DNA from: Aureimonas flava
GTDB lineage: Bacteria > Pseudomonadota > Alphaproteobacteria > Rhizobiales > Rhizobiaceae
DNA length: 64,000 nt
NCBI RefSeq assembly: GCF_003583935.1
Contig: NZ_QYRN01000011.1
Span: 1-64,000 of the forward strand
Reading direction: 5' to 3'
Below the pieces are notes generated by a model, which had not been told where the DNA came from, ran no database searches, and worked only from the letters and a program-made list of their open reading frames with translations. Shown here one piece after another: positions 33,463 to 43,140 of the stretch. How positions within the stretch are numbered: position 1 is the stretch's first letter; the number at the start of each line of letters is the position of its first letter. The position numbers and the translations under genes are program-made.

Positions 33463-35682
33463 ATGCGTCGGTTGATCGAGGCGATGACGATGGGGGTCGC
33501 GCTGGGCGCGCTTCTGGCGACGGGGGCGGGTGCCCAGACGGCGACGATGGAGGACGGCGTCGTCCTCGATCCCGTCGTGGTCGAGGGAGCGGCCGACGGC
33601 GCCTCGGGGGCCGCCGGCACGGTCACGACCACCCGCACCACCCGCACGGCGATCGACGACAAGCTGATCGATTCGATCGAGGATCTCGGTCGCACGCAGG
33701 AGGCTGGCGTCACCTTCAATCGCCAGACCAACAGCATCAACATCCGGGGGCTCGAGGGCCCGCGCGTCCTCACCACGATTGACGGCATCCGCGTGCCCTA
33801 TCTCAACGACGTCACGCGCGGTGCCGAGGGCGGCGCGAACGCGTTCGACTTCTCCTCGCTCTCCTCGCTGGATCTGACGCGCGGCACCGACCCGCTCCTG
33901 GGCTCGGGTGCGCTCGGCGGCGTTCTCGCCCTGCGCACGCTCGATCCCGAAGACCTGCTCCTCGGCGGGCGCCGGGTCGGCGTCCTGACCAAGAACGGCT
34001 ACGATTCCACCGACCGGAGCTGGTTCACCGCCAATGCCGCCGCCATGCGCGTCGGCGATACCAGCATGCTGATCCAGGGCGGCTATCGCGGCGGGCATGA
34101 AATCGACGGTCAGGGCGACCTCGATGCCTACGGCGCGGCCCGCACTGCGGCCAACCCGCTCGACTACGACCAGTACAACCTCCTCGCCAAGGTCCACCAG
34201 GCCGCCGGCGAGGGGCACCGGTTCGGCATCACCGGCGAAATCTTCAGCCGCGACGAGGACATCGACACGCGCACATCGCAGGGGACGGGCGCGAGGGACA
34301 ACTATCGTCCCGGCGATCACGTCTCCGGCGAGACGATCGATCGGGAACGGGTCTCGCTGAACTACGACTACGCGTCGCCCGAACCCGGGTCCGCGCTCGT
34401 CGACGAGGCGTCGGGGGTGCTCTACTACCAGAAGGTCGAGCGCCATTCGACGATCGACGCCTATCGCTCGGTCTCGGTGATCGGTCCCTACGGGCGAGAC
34501 AACCGTTTCGAGGAACAGTCGGTCGGCTTCACCGGCTTTGCCGCGCGCACCGTCCTGACGGGCGAGATCAGCCACAAGCTGACGGTGGGCACGGAGTTGC
34601 GCAGCGCGACCACGACGCAGTACTCCGCCGGCTACGACAACTGCCAGCGGCCCTATACCGGCGCATTCGCCGCCTGCAACAATCTTCACACCAACCAGGC
34701 CGACACGCCCGAGGTCGACAGCGGCGCCGTCGGTCTCTTCGCGGAGGATCGGATCGGGCTACCCGGCGGACGGTTCCGCCTGACGCCCGGCCTGCGCTTC
34801 GACTGGTACGAGGAGGCGCCTCAGCTTACCGACGACTATGCGCGCAGCGCCGCCTATCCCGGCTCGCTGCCGCCATCCTCGAGCGATACGGCCCTCTCGC
34901 CCAAGCTCCTGGCCGAATACGATCTCCTGCCCGGCCTCACGGCCTACGGTCAGTGGTCGATGGGCTTCCGCGCGCCGACGGCAGGCGAACTCTACTCGCG
35001 CTTCGGAGCGGTCGGCACCTACCTGCGCGAGGGCAACCCGAACCTCGAGGCGGAGACCAGCAACGGTTTCGACCTCGGCCTGACGCTCGAGCGCGAGGCC
35101 TTCAGCGCGCGGATCAACGTCTTCCACACCGACTACGAGAACTTCATCGACGTCGTGCAGCGCAGCCCGTCCTGCTTCGTCGACCGCGCGAACTGCAACA
35201 CGCTCTATCCGCAGGGCGGCGTCTCCAGTTACCGCAACATTCCGGATGCGCGCATCTCGGGCGTCGAGTTCGGCGGCGCCGTCCGCTTCGCCGATTTCTG
35301 GACGGCTCGCGGCTCGCTGTCCTACATCGACGGGCGCAACCGCACCGACGACGTCTATCTCGACTCGATCTCGCCGCTGACGGCCATCGTCGGCCTCGGC
35401 TACGATCGTCAGGAGTGGGGCGGCGAGGTCAGCGCCAAGCTCGCGTCGCGCCGCCACAAGGTGGACCAGGGCTTCCAATCCCCCGGCTACGGTGTCGTCG
35501 ACGTCACCGCCTGGTACGCGCCCGAACAGGTGCAGGGGCTGAAGGTGACGGGCGGCATCTTCAACGTCTTCGACGAGACCTACTACGACGCCGTCAACGT
35601 GCCGCTCAGCCCGTCGCAGCCGGCGATCTACTACTCGGAGCCGGGCCGCACGTTCAAGGCGAACGTGACGTATCAGTTCTGA
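33463..35682 (+). CDS. hmuR: TonB-dependent heme/hemoglobin receptor (HmuR/ShmR type)
   Basis: A 739-residue outer-membrane receptor of the TonB-hemoglobin/transferrin/lactoferrin subfamily. It has a signal peptide (MRRLIEAMTMGVALGALLAT, cleavage near GAGAQT), plug signatures (NSINIRGLEGPRVLTTIDGIRVPYLND; GSGALGGVLALRT) and barrel motifs (GFRAPTAGELYSRFG; NPNLEAETSNGFDLGL), ending in NVTYQF. ATG 33463 is spaced best from GAGGGG; GTG 33448 and ATG 33457 are alternatives. It faces hmuTUVS, giving a complete route for heme across both membranes; TonB-ExbBD is not in the window. Confidence 0.93.
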   Translation: MRRLIEAMTMGVALGALLATGAGAQTATMEDGVVLDPVVVEGAADGASGAAGTVTTTRTTRTAIDDKLIDSIEDLGRTQEAGVTFNRQTNSINIRGLEGPRVLTTIDGIRVPYLNDVTRGAEGGANAFDFSSLSSLDLTRGTDPLLGSGALGGVLALRTLDPEDLLLGGRRVGVLTKNGYDSTDRSWFTANAAAMRVGDTSMLIQGGYRGGHEIDGQGDLDAYGAARTAANPLDYDQYNLLAKVHQAAGEGHRFGITGEIFSRDEDIDTRTSQGTGARDNYRPGDHVSGETIDRERVSLNYDYASPEPGSALVDEASGVLYYQKVERHSTIDAYRSVSVIGPYGRDNRFEEQSVGFTGFAARTVLTGEISHKLTVGTELRSATTTQYSAGYDNCQRPYTGAFAACNNLHTNQADTPEVDSGAVGLFAEDRIGLPGGRFRLTPGLRFDWYEEAPQLTDDYARSAAYPGSLPPSSSDTALSPKLLAEYDLLPGLTAYGQWSMGFRAPTAGELYSRFGAVGTYLREGNPNLEAETSNGFDLGLTLEREAFSARINVFHTDYENFIDVVQRSPSCFVDRANCNTLYPQGGVSSYRNIPDARISGVEFGGAVRFADFWTARGSLSYIDGRNRTDDVYLDSISPLTAIVGLGYDRQEWGGEVSAKLASRRHKVDQGFQSPGYGVVDVTAWYAPEQVQGLKVTGGIFNVFDETYYDAVNVPLSPSQPAIYYSEPGRTFKANVTYQF

Positions 35683-35987
35683 CGAGGCTTCGGCTGCCGG
35701 GCGGACGGGCCCCGCGCCCAACCGCCCGGCGCATCGCCGGCGTTTCGCCCGCCCATGCGGACGAGAGGGTGCCGGCTGCGGGATCCTGAACCCGTGGGGA
35801 TCGCGGCTTCGGCACGTTCGACCCGACGAAGCGGAAGCGGACCGGGCGCCTCCGCGGCATTCCGTGCCATCCCCGTCGCTCCCGCGTCGGCGCGGCATCG
35901 TCGCGTCGGACGGGTAGCGCGACCGTCGATCGCATCTCCGATGCCGCCCAAGTCCCGAACAGGCTCGGTCGGAACCCCGCCACACGT
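35683..35987. other. Spacer after the heme receptor with hairpin
   Basis: About 305 bp without a supported gene. GCCGGGCGG (35696-35704) and CCGCCCGGC (35722-35730) form a 9-bp stem shortly after the receptor stop, a plausible but T-poor terminator. The rest is GC-rich with no recognisable content. The neighbouring racemase gene converges on it from the right. Confidence 0.5.
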
Positions 35988-36743
35988 TCATCCGCCCGCT
36001 GGCTCGTGTCCGACGATTGACCTGAGCGAGGGGGAAAGGCCGACCGAGGTCTTGGCGATCGGTTTGCAGTGGCGCACGGCCGAGAACGGGCCCGGGGCGA
36101 TGCGCACAAGGGCGAGCGCCTGCGCGACTGCGGCGCTGATCGGATCCACGACGATCGCCGGCACCTCCGGCGCGATCTCCTGTGCCAGTCCGGCAAGCGG
36201 GGCGCCGCCGAGAATGACGACGTCGGCGCCATCCTCCTCCACCGCCCGACGAGCCAGCGCGCAGAGTTCCGCCCTCAGCGTCTCCTTTACGCCGTTGACG
36301 TCCAGCGGATGGTCGTGCGGCGTCCGCACGCCGGCGCTTCGGTCGATCAGGCCGCTGTCCCGCACGCAGTCGAGATACCAGCGGCGCATGACCGGCGAAA
36401 AGGTGACGATGGAGAACCGGTCCCCGAGCATGGCCGCGCTCATGATCGCCGCGTCGGCCATGCCGACGACCGGCAGGTCGAAGAGTTCGCGCGCGCCCCG
36501 CAGTCCCGGGTCTCCGAAGGCCGCCATGATCACCGCATCCGCGCCGTCGAGATTGTCGGCGATCATCTCCAGCGCGATGCCGCCGGCGATCTGCGACTCG
36601 GCCCGGCTCGCGATGTAGGGGAAGCCGCGATCGGCGGTGAGGCCCACGATCTCATGCTCCGGCCCCGCGACCTTCGCGGCGATCGCCACCATGGTATCGG
36701 TCATCGCCCGGGTCATGTTCGGATTGACGAGTAGCAGGCGCAT
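35988..36743 (-). CDS. Asp/Glu/hydantoin racemase family protein
   Basis: A 251-residue protein of the Asp/Glu racemase superfamily (HyuE-like): RLLLVNPNMTRAMTDTM at the start, AFGDPGLRGARELFDLPVVGMADAA in the middle, VVILGGAPLAGLAQEI late. In two-cysteine racemases the corresponding loops carry Cys. Here they read AAFGDPG and LGGAP, so the usual catalytic pair appears to be missing. It may bind a hydantoin or amino-acid-like ligand without two-base racemisation. The start overlaps the amidase stop. It is the last gene of the leftward nitrogen-compound operon. Confidence 0.82.
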   Translation of the reverse strand: MRLLLVNPNMTRAMTDTMVAIAAKVAGPEHEIVGLTADRGFPYIASRAESQIAGGIALEMIADNLDGADAVIMAAFGDPGLRGARELFDLPVVGMADAAIMSAAMLGDRFSIVTFSPVMRRWYLDCVRDSGLIDRSAGVRTPHDHPLDVNGVKETLRAELCALARRAVEEDGADVVILGGAPLAGLAQEIAPEVPAIVVDPISAAVAQALALVRIAPGPFSAVRHCKPIAKTSVGLSPSLRSIVGHEPAGG

Positions 36744-38137
36744 CAGGAAACCTTGTCGGATCGGACTGCGGAGGTTGCGTTCGAGACGGCCAGCAGGGCT
36801 TCTATCGTCGCTGCGGCGTCGAGGAGGGACCGGTCGTGGCCGAGGCCGGCTCCGATCTGCAGGCCGATCGGCAGCCCCTCGCTCGTGTGGCCGCACGGTA
36901 TCGAGATCGCCGGAAGGCCCGCATGATTGAACTGCGGCGTGAAGGCGGCATGGTCGCGCGGCGCCGCCGGTCGGCCGCCGATCGTCTCCGGGCCGAGCCG
37001 GGCGGACAGCCACGCGGCGCAGGGCGTGGTGGCGGACAGGATCAGGTCGTGCCCGGCCAGGAAGGCGCGGAGCGTGTCGCGGACCGCGCGCGATGCTTCG
37101 AGCGCACGGGCGACGTCCGGTGCCGCGAGGCGGAGGCCGGTCTCGATCTGCGCGCCGATGTCGGGATCGAAGAGGTCGGGGTCGTCGCGGAAGCGCTGTC
37201 CGTACAGTGCGGCGAGACCGGCGAACTGGAGCGCCATCAGGTCGGTGGGCGCGGTGCCTTCCGGCCAGCGCGGCGCGTCGGCGACCACGGTCCAGCCGTC
37301 GTCGCGAAGGCGGTCCGCGGCCGCTTCGATCGCTTGCGCGACGTCGACGTCGATCGCGGCATCGAGGCCGAGGGTCGGGGCGAGCGCGATCCGGCACTGT
37401 CGCGGCTCCGGAACGGATGGCCTGAGAAGGCCGGCATGGGGGCCCACCGCGAGAACGTCGAACATCGCGCGGATGTCGCCGACGTCCCCGGCGATGGGCG
37501 CGAGGGCGGAGATGTTCCACGATGGTTCCGGATAGCCGGGACCGTACGGGATCACGTCCTGCGTCGGTTTGAAACCGACGATGCCCGTATGGGCGGGGGG
37601 GCGCCGGCTCGATCCGCCGGCATCGGTGCCGAGCCCGAGCGGCGCCATCGCGGCCGCGACGGCGACGCTCGGGCCGCCGGACGAGCCGCCCGGCGTGAGC
37701 GCCGGCTCGATCGGATGGTTCGTCACGCCGTGCAGCGGCGAAGCGGTGACCCCCTTGCAGGCGAATTCCGAGCACGTCCCGATCGCAAGGATCACCGCGC
37801 CGGCTTTCCGGAGCAGGCGGACGGCCTCGGCGTCGCATGGCGGCTCCACGCCTTCGAAGAGGCGGGAGCCCTGCGTGACGGGGCGGCCCTCGACCCAGAT
37901 GTTGTCCTTGACGACCACCGGCACGCCGGCGAGCGGCAGCCTTTCGTCGCCGGCGATGCGGCGGTCCACCTCGCTCGCCTCGGCAAGCGCACGGTCGGCG
38001 TCGAAATGCGCGAGCGCGTTGAGGCGCGGCTCCAACGCCTCGACACGGCGGATGGCGCCCTCGACGGTTTCCACCGCGCTCGCGCGCCGCGCGCCAACTG
38101 CCGCAGCGATCTGCCGTGCTGTCTGTCGCGGCGTCAT
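36743..38137 (-). CDS. Amidase (amidase-signature family)
   Basis: A 464-residue amidase-signature hydrolase. The Ser-cisSer-Lys triad is visible: K77 (VVVKDNIW), S153 (TPGGSSGG) and S176 (TDAGGSSRRPP). It hydrolyses a carboxamide bond, releasing ammonia or an amine. The active-site Arg-Gln or Arg-Phe seen in GatA-like members is replaced (SSRRPPAH), so it is not GatA. It overlaps the upstream deacetylase gene (ATGA) and downstream racemase gene by a base or more, indicating tight coupling with the polyamine-type importer. Confidence 0.9.
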   Translation of the reverse strand: MTPRQTARQIAAAVGARRASAVETVEGAIRRVEALEPRLNALAHFDADRALAEASEVDRRIAGDERLPLAGVPVVVKDNIWVEGRPVTQGSRLFEGVEPPCDAEAVRLLRKAGAVILAIGTCSEFACKGVTASPLHGVTNHPIEPALTPGGSSGGPSVAVAAAMAPLGLGTDAGGSSRRPPAHTGIVGFKPTQDVIPYGPGYPEPSWNISALAPIAGDVGDIRAMFDVLAVGPHAGLLRPSVPEPRQCRIALAPTLGLDAAIDVDVAQAIEAAADRLRDDGWTVVADAPRWPEGTAPTDLMALQFAGLAALYGQRFRDDPDLFDPDIGAQIETGLRLAAPDVARALEASRAVRDTLRAFLAGHDLILSATTPCAAWLSARLGPETIGGRPAAPRDHAAFTPQFNHAGLPAISIPCGHTSEGLPIGLQIGAGLGHDRSLLDAAATIEALLAVSNATSAVRSDKVS

Positions 38138-39057
38138 CGGGGCGAGGCCGCCGTCGCATCGCGCCAGGCGCGTGCGATCTCCGCACGGGTGGCGAACCAC
38201 ACGCCGCGTTCCGCAGCCATGATCCGCAGGAGGTTCTCGAGCCCGGCAATGCGTCCCGGGCGGCCGATCAGGCGCAGATGGAGGCCGACCGACAGCATGC
38301 GCGCCTCGTGTTCCGCCTCCCGAAGCAGACGCCGGAAGGCACCGGCGACATAGGTGGTGAAGTCGTCCGCCTGCACGAAGCCGCCGCCAGGCGAAAAGCG
38401 CATGTCGTTCGTGTCGAAGGCATAGGGAAGAACGACATGCGCTCGTCCCCCGACGTCCTCGATGCGCGGCTGGTCGTCGTCGTAGCAGTCGGAATCGTAG
38501 AGGAAGCCGCCATGGGCGACCAGCAGCTCGCGCGTGCGCGCGGAGGGCGCCGAGCGCGTGTGCCAGCCGACCGGCGCGACGCCCGCCGCCGTCTCGATGG
38601 CGGCATGCGTCCGGGCGATGATCGCGGCCTCGACGTCCGGCCGCATCTGCGCGTGCCGTTCCCAACGCCAGCCGTGGCAGGAAATTTCGTGGCCGCGCGA
38701 GGCGGCGTCGGCGATCAGCCAAGGCAGCCGCTCGGCCGCCCGCCCGCAGGTCGAGAACGTCGCGCGGACGCCGTGCTTCGCGAATGCGGCGACGATCCGG
38801 CGATAGCCTCGACGCGGACCGTAGGCGAAGTGGCTTTCCATGCAGAGATCGGGCCCGGTCTCCACCGCCTCGCGGATCTCGTAGACGCTTTCGTTGCGCT
38901 CGTCGCCGTCGCCGATGGAGAGTTCGGCGCCCTCCTCCACGTTGACGACGAAGGAAACGGCGAGGCGTCTTCCATCCGGCCAGGGCGGCGCGATCGGATC
39001 CCTCGCCCAGTCGCCGCGCAGGTCGCGGCGGTCGTGTCCATCGGGCCGCCGGCTCAT
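38134..39057 (-). CDS. Polysaccharide-deacetylase family protein (PuuE/allantoinase-like)
   Basis: A 307-residue NodB-fold protein of the PuuE-like branch, which includes cofactor-independent allantoinases. Typical blocks: RRLAVSFVVNVEEGAELSI, GVRATFSTCGRAAERLPWLI, GHEISCHGWRWE, FLYDSDCYDDDQP and SVGLHLRLIGRPGRIAGLE. It lacks the strict His-His-Asp metal set of chitin deacetylases, as PuuE does. Near an amidase, a racemase-family protein and an amidohydrolase it fits ring opening or hydrolysis of a ureide or cyclic amide. It starts in the overlap with the permease gene (ATGA). Confidence 0.82.
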   Translation of the reverse strand: MSRRPDGHDRRDLRGDWARDPIAPPWPDGRRLAVSFVVNVEEGAELSIGDGDERNESVYEIREAVETGPDLCMESHFAYGPRRGYRRIVAAFAKHGVRATFSTCGRAAERLPWLIADAASRGHEISCHGWRWERHAQMRPDVEAAIIARTHAAIETAAGVAPVGWHTRSAPSARTRELLVAHGGFLYDSDCYDDDQPRIEDVGGRAHVVLPYAFDTNDMRFSPGGGFVQADDFTTYVAGAFRRLLREAEHEARMLSVGLHLRLIGRPGRIAGLENLLRIMAAERGVWFATRAEIARAWRDATAASPR

Positions 39058-39854
39058 CCCTGGATCATCCGGTTGAGACCGACGGTCCTGGCGCCGACGG
39101 CGAGGACGACGACTGCGAGGAGGATCAGGCCGGTCGAGATCGCGGCGATCGACGGGTCCGGTTGTTCTTCCAGATATTGCAGCATCCGGATCGGCAGCGT
39201 GCGGTTCCGCGCATCCGTCAGGAAGATCGAGATCGGATAATTGTCCATCGAGGCGAGGAAACCGAAGAGGCCGCCCGTGAGATAGGCCGGCGCGAGGTTC
39301 GGAATCAGCACCTTCGCGATCGATCGGGGATAGCTCATGCCGAGCGTGCGCGCCGCGTCGATCATCGAGAAGTCGAAGCTGCCCATCGCGGCCAGCAGCG
39401 TTCGCATCACGAACGGCAAGGTGACGACGATATGGGCCACGAGAAGGCTCCAGTAGGCGTCGCGCAGTCCGATCTCGCGGAAGAACTGCAGCATGGCGAC
39501 GCCGAGGACGAGGCCCGGCATCATCAGCGGCGAGACGACGAAGGTGCCCACGACCTGCCGTCCAGGAAACTGGCCGCGCGCCACCGCGATCGCCGCGGCG
39601 GTGCCGAGCACGAGACTGATCATCGTCGAGATCACCGCGAGGTTGAGCGACAGATAGACCGCGTCGGCGAGGCCGGCGCGTCGCGTCAGCGCCTCGTACC
39701 AGCGGAAGGACCAGTCGGGCGGCGGCAGCGTGTAGACCGGCGATGCCGAGAAGGAGACCACGACGGTGATCACGATCGGCAGCAGCAGGAAGACCGCCAC
39801 CCCGATGCCGACCCCCAGCGACAGTCGCGAGAAGAACGTGTCGGTACGGGTCAT
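39054..39854 (-). CDS. ABC transporter permease, PotC type
   Basis: A 266-residue permease with about six membrane segments and the EAA loop near IDAARTLGMSYPRSIAKVLIP. It resembles PotC of spermidine/putrescine importers (WYEALTRR, LVLGTAAAIAVARGQFPGR). It overlaps the PotB-type permease upstream and the deacetylase downstream by 4 bp each. It imports whatever the binding protein at 41877 captures. Confidence 0.92.
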   Translation of the reverse strand: MTRTDTFFSRLSLGVGIGVAVFLLLPIVITVVVSFSASPVYTLPPPDWSFRWYEALTRRAGLADAVYLSLNLAVISTMISLVLGTAAAIAVARGQFPGRQVVGTFVVSPLMMPGLVLGVAMLQFFREIGLRDAYWSLLVAHIVVTLPFVMRTLLAAMGSFDFSMIDAARTLGMSYPRSIAKVLIPNLAPAYLTGGLFGFLASMDNYPISIFLTDARNRTLPIRMLQYLEEQPDPSIAAISTGLILLAVVVLAVGARTVGLNRMIQG

Positions 39855-40729
39855 TCCTTGGCTCCGAGGCGTGCGGCCAGCCAGCTGGAGCCGAGAACCA
39901 CCATGATGGCGACGATCAGCAGGACGGCGGAGATGGTCGAGCCGAGCTGCTCGTTCCGGAGATACAGGAAGGAGCGCGCGATCATCATCGGCATGGTCTG
40001 CTGCGTCTCGCCGACGATGAGGCTCGGGATCACGTACATCGAGATCGACAGCGAGAACACGAACGCCGCACCGGCGACGACGCCCGGCAGGGTCAGCGGC
40101 AGGCTGACGTGGAAGAAGCGGAAGAAGGGGCTGGCGCCGAGGCTCGCCGCAGCGTGCTGGAGCGCGTCGTCCTGCTGCCGCAAGACCGCGTAGATCGGCA
40201 GCACCATGAACGGCAGGAAGACGTTGGCCGCACCGATCACGAGAGCGGTCTCGGTGAACAGCATGCGGATCGGCGCGTCGATCAGGCCGATCGCCTGCAT
40301 CGCCTGGTTGAGGGCTCCGTTGGTGCGGAACAGGATCGACCAGGCGAAGGCCTTCACCACGACGCCGAGCGACATGGGCAGCACCATCGCGACGAGGAAG
40401 AAGGTGAGCCATGGGCCGGATGCGCGGTTCATGGCGATCGCGGTCGGATAGGCGAGCAGAAGCGACAGGAGCGTCGTCAGGAACGCGACGCGCAGCGTGC
40501 GCCAGAGCACTTCCCTGTTGTAGGGATCGGCGAAGAAGTCGGCGTAGGACGCGAGCGACATCGCGCCGTCCGTGTCGCGGAAGCTCTGGAGAAGCAGAAG
40601 CATGAGCGGCAGGGCGTAGATCAGGGCGAGATAGACGAGGCTCGGCGCCGCCAGCAGCGCGATCCTGTCGATCGGCACGCGGACCGACTGCGGCGGCGTG
40701 CCGGAGGGAGCGTCGCGTAGGATGGTCAC
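39851..40729 (-). CDS. ABC transporter permease, PotB type
   Basis: A 292-residue permease with about six membrane segments and the EAA loop QHAAASLGASPFFRFFHVSLP. The PotB-like opening (ALLAAPSLVYLALIYALPLMLLLLQSF) is clear. The start overlaps the ATPase stop and its end overlaps the PotC-type gene, so ATPase, PotB and PotC are one translationally coupled unit. Confidence 0.92.
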   Translation of the reverse strand: MTILRDAPSGTPPQSVRVPIDRIALLAAPSLVYLALIYALPLMLLLLQSFRDTDGAMSLASYADFFADPYNREVLWRTLRVAFLTTLLSLLLAYPTAIAMNRASGPWLTFFLVAMVLPMSLGVVVKAFAWSILFRTNGALNQAMQAIGLIDAPIRMLFTETALVIGAANVFLPFMVLPIYAVLRQQDDALQHAAASLGASPFFRFFHVSLPLTLPGVVAGAAFVFSLSISMYVIPSLIVGETQQTMPMMIARSFLYLRNEQLGSTISAVLLIVAIMVVLGSSWLAARLGAKE

Positions 40730-41871
40730 GCTGCCGCTCCGTAGGCGAGCGTGTCCTCGATCGCCCAGTCGAGGACGATCCTCTGGCCCCGGACATATTG
40801 CGACTGGATGCCCGCCAGTTCGCAGACCAGCCGCTCGCTCCCCTCGGAACGGCCGTGCAGCATCGTCTTGGACCCGAGGATCATCACGTCCTCCAACGTC
40901 ACCTCGATCCGGTTGCGACCGGACGGTTCCCGCGGGACGTCCGACGCCCGGTAGGCGCGCACGAGTTCCGGCCGAACGCCGACGATCGCCGGCTCGCCGT
41001 CCTCGAGCCTCGCGGCCGTGCGAACGATGCCGTGCGCGGTCTCCACGGCCACATGGTCGTCGCCCGTCCTTGCGGCCCTGCCGTGCAGGCGGAGCGACAG
41101 GCCGACGAAATCCATCACGAAGGGCGTTTCCGGTCTCGCATAGAGGGTCGACGGGCTTGCGAACTGCTCGATCCGCCCGGCATTCATCACCGCGATCCGG
41201 TCGGAGACGCTGAGCGCCTCCTCCTGGTCGTGGGTGACGAAGATCGCGGTCGTGCCGCTGTCCCGCAGGAGAGACTTCAGTTCGACCTGCATGGTTTCGC
41301 GCAGTTTCCGGTCCAGCGCGGAAAACGGCTCGTCCAGAAGAAGGAGGTCCGGCTTGACCACGAGGGCGCGGGCGACGGCGATGCGCTGCTGCTGACCGCC
41401 GGAAAGGCCGGCGATCGGCTTGTCGGCATAGGTCTCCATCCGCACCAGCTTCAGCGCGTCGCGAACGGGCCCTTCGGCCTCGGCCCGCGTTCGGCCGCGT
41501 GCCTTCAGTCCGAAGGCGACGTTCTCCGCGACGCTCAGGTGCGGAAAGAGCGCGTAGTTCTGGAAGACGACGGAGACGTTGCGCTTGTGGGCCGGTAGAT
41601 CGGTGATGTTGCGCGAGCCGAGGACGACGTCGCCTTCATCGGCGACGACGAGACCGGCGATGATGCGCAGGAGCGTGGTCTTGCCGCAACCGGACGGGCC
41701 GAGAAGGGAGACGAGCTCCCCCTTCCTCATGCGGAAGTTCATCCCGTCCATGACGGTGGCGCCGCGGAAGGACTTGCGCACCGCCACCACTTCCAGATAG
41801 CGCGCGTCCTTGGATGTTTCTTCCCTGTACGGAATGGCGTCTTCGACGCCCTGTGCCGTGACGGTGCGCAT
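40726..41871 (-). CDS. ABC transporter ATP-binding protein, PotA type
   Basis: A 381-residue ATPase with Walker A GPSGCGKTT, Q-loop VVFQNYALFPHL, signature LSGGQQQR, Walker B LLLLDEPFSALD and switch THDQEEAL. A C-terminal TOBE-type regulatory domain covers the last ~120 residues (VGVRPELVRAY). The 25-residue N-terminal tail before the first strand is slightly long; a later start is possible. It lies 5 bp downstream of the binding-protein gene. Confidence 0.93.
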   Translation of the reverse strand: MRTVTAQGVEDAIPYREETSKDARYLEVVAVRKSFRGATVMDGMNFRMRKGELVSLLGPSGCGKTTLLRIIAGLVVADEGDVVLGSRNITDLPAHKRNVSVVFQNYALFPHLSVAENVAFGLKARGRTRAEAEGPVRDALKLVRMETYADKPIAGLSGGQQQRIAVARALVVKPDLLLLDEPFSALDRKLRETMQVELKSLLRDSGTTAIFVTHDQEEALSVSDRIAVMNAGRIEQFASPSTLYARPETPFVMDFVGLSLRLHGRAARTGDDHVAVETAHGIVRTAARLEDGEPAIVGVRPELVRAYRASDVPREPSGRNRIEVTLEDVMILGSKTMLHGRSEGSERLVCELAGIQSQYVRGQRIVLDWAIEDTLAYGAAA

Positions 41872-41876
41872 CGTCC

Positions 41877-42914
41877 TCAACCCGCCATGATGCGATCGAA
41901 CCGCTCGATCCAGTTCTGTCGGTTGGATGCGACGAACGCCCAGTCCGGGGAGTGGAGCGGCACGCCCGAGGGCACGATGCCGCTCGCGTCGACGCTCGTG
42001 TTGGCGGGAACGGAGTTGGCGAACACGGCGATCTTCTTCTGCAGATCGGCGCCGAGCATCTCGTTGACGTAGCGCGCGGCGAGCTCGGCGTTCGGCCCGC
42101 CCTCGACGAGGCAGATGCCGGACGGCATGGCGAAGATCCCCTCGGACGGGGCCGCAAGATCGACCGGCACGCCCTCGGCCTTCCGGGGCAGCGTGTAGGA
42201 CGAGAAGTTGCCCGAGAGCATGGAGATCTCGCCCTGCTCCAGGAGGTTGAAGGCCTGGCTCATGACGGAGTAGGCGGTGAGGACGTTCGGGCGAAGCTCC
42301 GCGAGCTTGTCGAAGGCCGCATCGGCCTCGTACTGCGCGGTCCCGAACGGCTTGCCGGTCGCCAGCATCGCGGCCGCGAAGAGCGTCCACATGCCCTCGG
42401 TGTTCTGGAGCGAGGGTATGATGACCTGGCCGCGCACGTCCTTCGACCAGAGGTCCGCCCAGGATTTCACGCCGTCGCGCATGTCGCTGTTGTAGGCGAC
42501 GCCCGCCCAGGGCTGGACGTAGTTCGCCCACATGCCGTCCATGTGGACGGCGCCGTCGCGCAGCTCGGCAAGGTTCGGCACGGCCGCCGCGTCCATCGGC
42601 CGGATGAGCTTCTCCTCCACCGCCTGGAGCATCACCGGATCGTCCATCTGCACCACGGACAGGTACGGGTTGTTCCGATTGGATGCCATCTTCTCGAGGT
42701 TCACCGAGGACTTGGTGCCCTCGAAGATGACGTCGGCGCCGATCGCCTCGCGCATGTGCGGGACGACGATCTGCTCCATCCAGGCCGTGTGGCTGCCGGC
42801 ACAGCCGACGACGAGTTCGCTTGACTGCGCACGCGCGATCGCGGGCATCGCGAAGTGTCCGACGGCGACTGCTCCGGCACCCTTCAGGAGGGTGCGGCGA
42901 TTGAACGATGTCAT
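41877..42914 (-). CDS. Extracellular binding protein of a polyamine-type ABC importer
   Basis: A 345-residue PotD/family 1-like binding protein. It has a twin-arginine-like signal (NRRTLLKGAGAVAVG, cleavage near AIARAQS) and then SELVVGCAGSHTAWMEQIVVP. Features such as VQMDDPVMLQAVEEKLI, YVQPWAGVAYNSD and WADLWSKDVRGQVIIP are typical of the putrescine/thiamine/iron cluster of binding proteins. It is the first gene of the seven-gene leftward operon; unlike the sugar operons here, no hairpin follows it. Confidence 0.9.
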   Translation of the reverse strand: MTSFNRRTLLKGAGAVAVGHFAMPAIARAQSSELVVGCAGSHTAWMEQIVVPHMREAIGADVIFEGTKSSVNLEKMASNRNNPYLSVVQMDDPVMLQAVEEKLIRPMDAAAVPNLAELRDGAVHMDGMWANYVQPWAGVAYNSDMRDGVKSWADLWSKDVRGQVIIPSLQNTEGMWTLFAAAMLATGKPFGTAQYEADAAFDKLAELRPNVLTAYSVMSQAFNLLEQGEISMLSGNFSSYTLPRKAEGVPVDLAAPSEGIFAMPSGICLVEGGPNAELAARYVNEMLGADLQKKIAVFANSVPANTSVDASGIVPSGVPLHSPDWAFVASNRQNWIERFDRIMAG

Positions 42915-43140
42915 GATCCCGATGTCCTTTCGGTCTGATGGTGAACCTGTTCCGTCAGCGTCGACGCGAGAGCCGAACTGGAGAGCGCCAGACGGGCTTC
43001 TTGCGCCGCAAAATGGCATTCCATTTGACTTACGGAAATCCCGATGGCAACTGCAATTCGCATTAGACCGCGAATTATCCGGAATATCAGCCGAAAGCGC
43101 GCGAGTTTAACTGGCAGTTACCGGCTAAAAAGGAGCCACC
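42915..43140. promoter_or_regulatory. Divergent promoter region with two candidate operators
   Basis: This 226-bp gap separates the leftward transporter operon from the rightward amidohydrolase. AATTCGC (43055-43061) is inverted as GCGAATT (43070-43076). The perfect 13-bp palindrome TAACTGGCAGTTA occupies 43108-43120, 20 bp before the amidohydrolase ATG. A TTGACT at 43025-43030 could be a -35. The GntR/FCD regulator at 44491 is the obvious candidate ligand of these sites. Confidence 0.55.
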
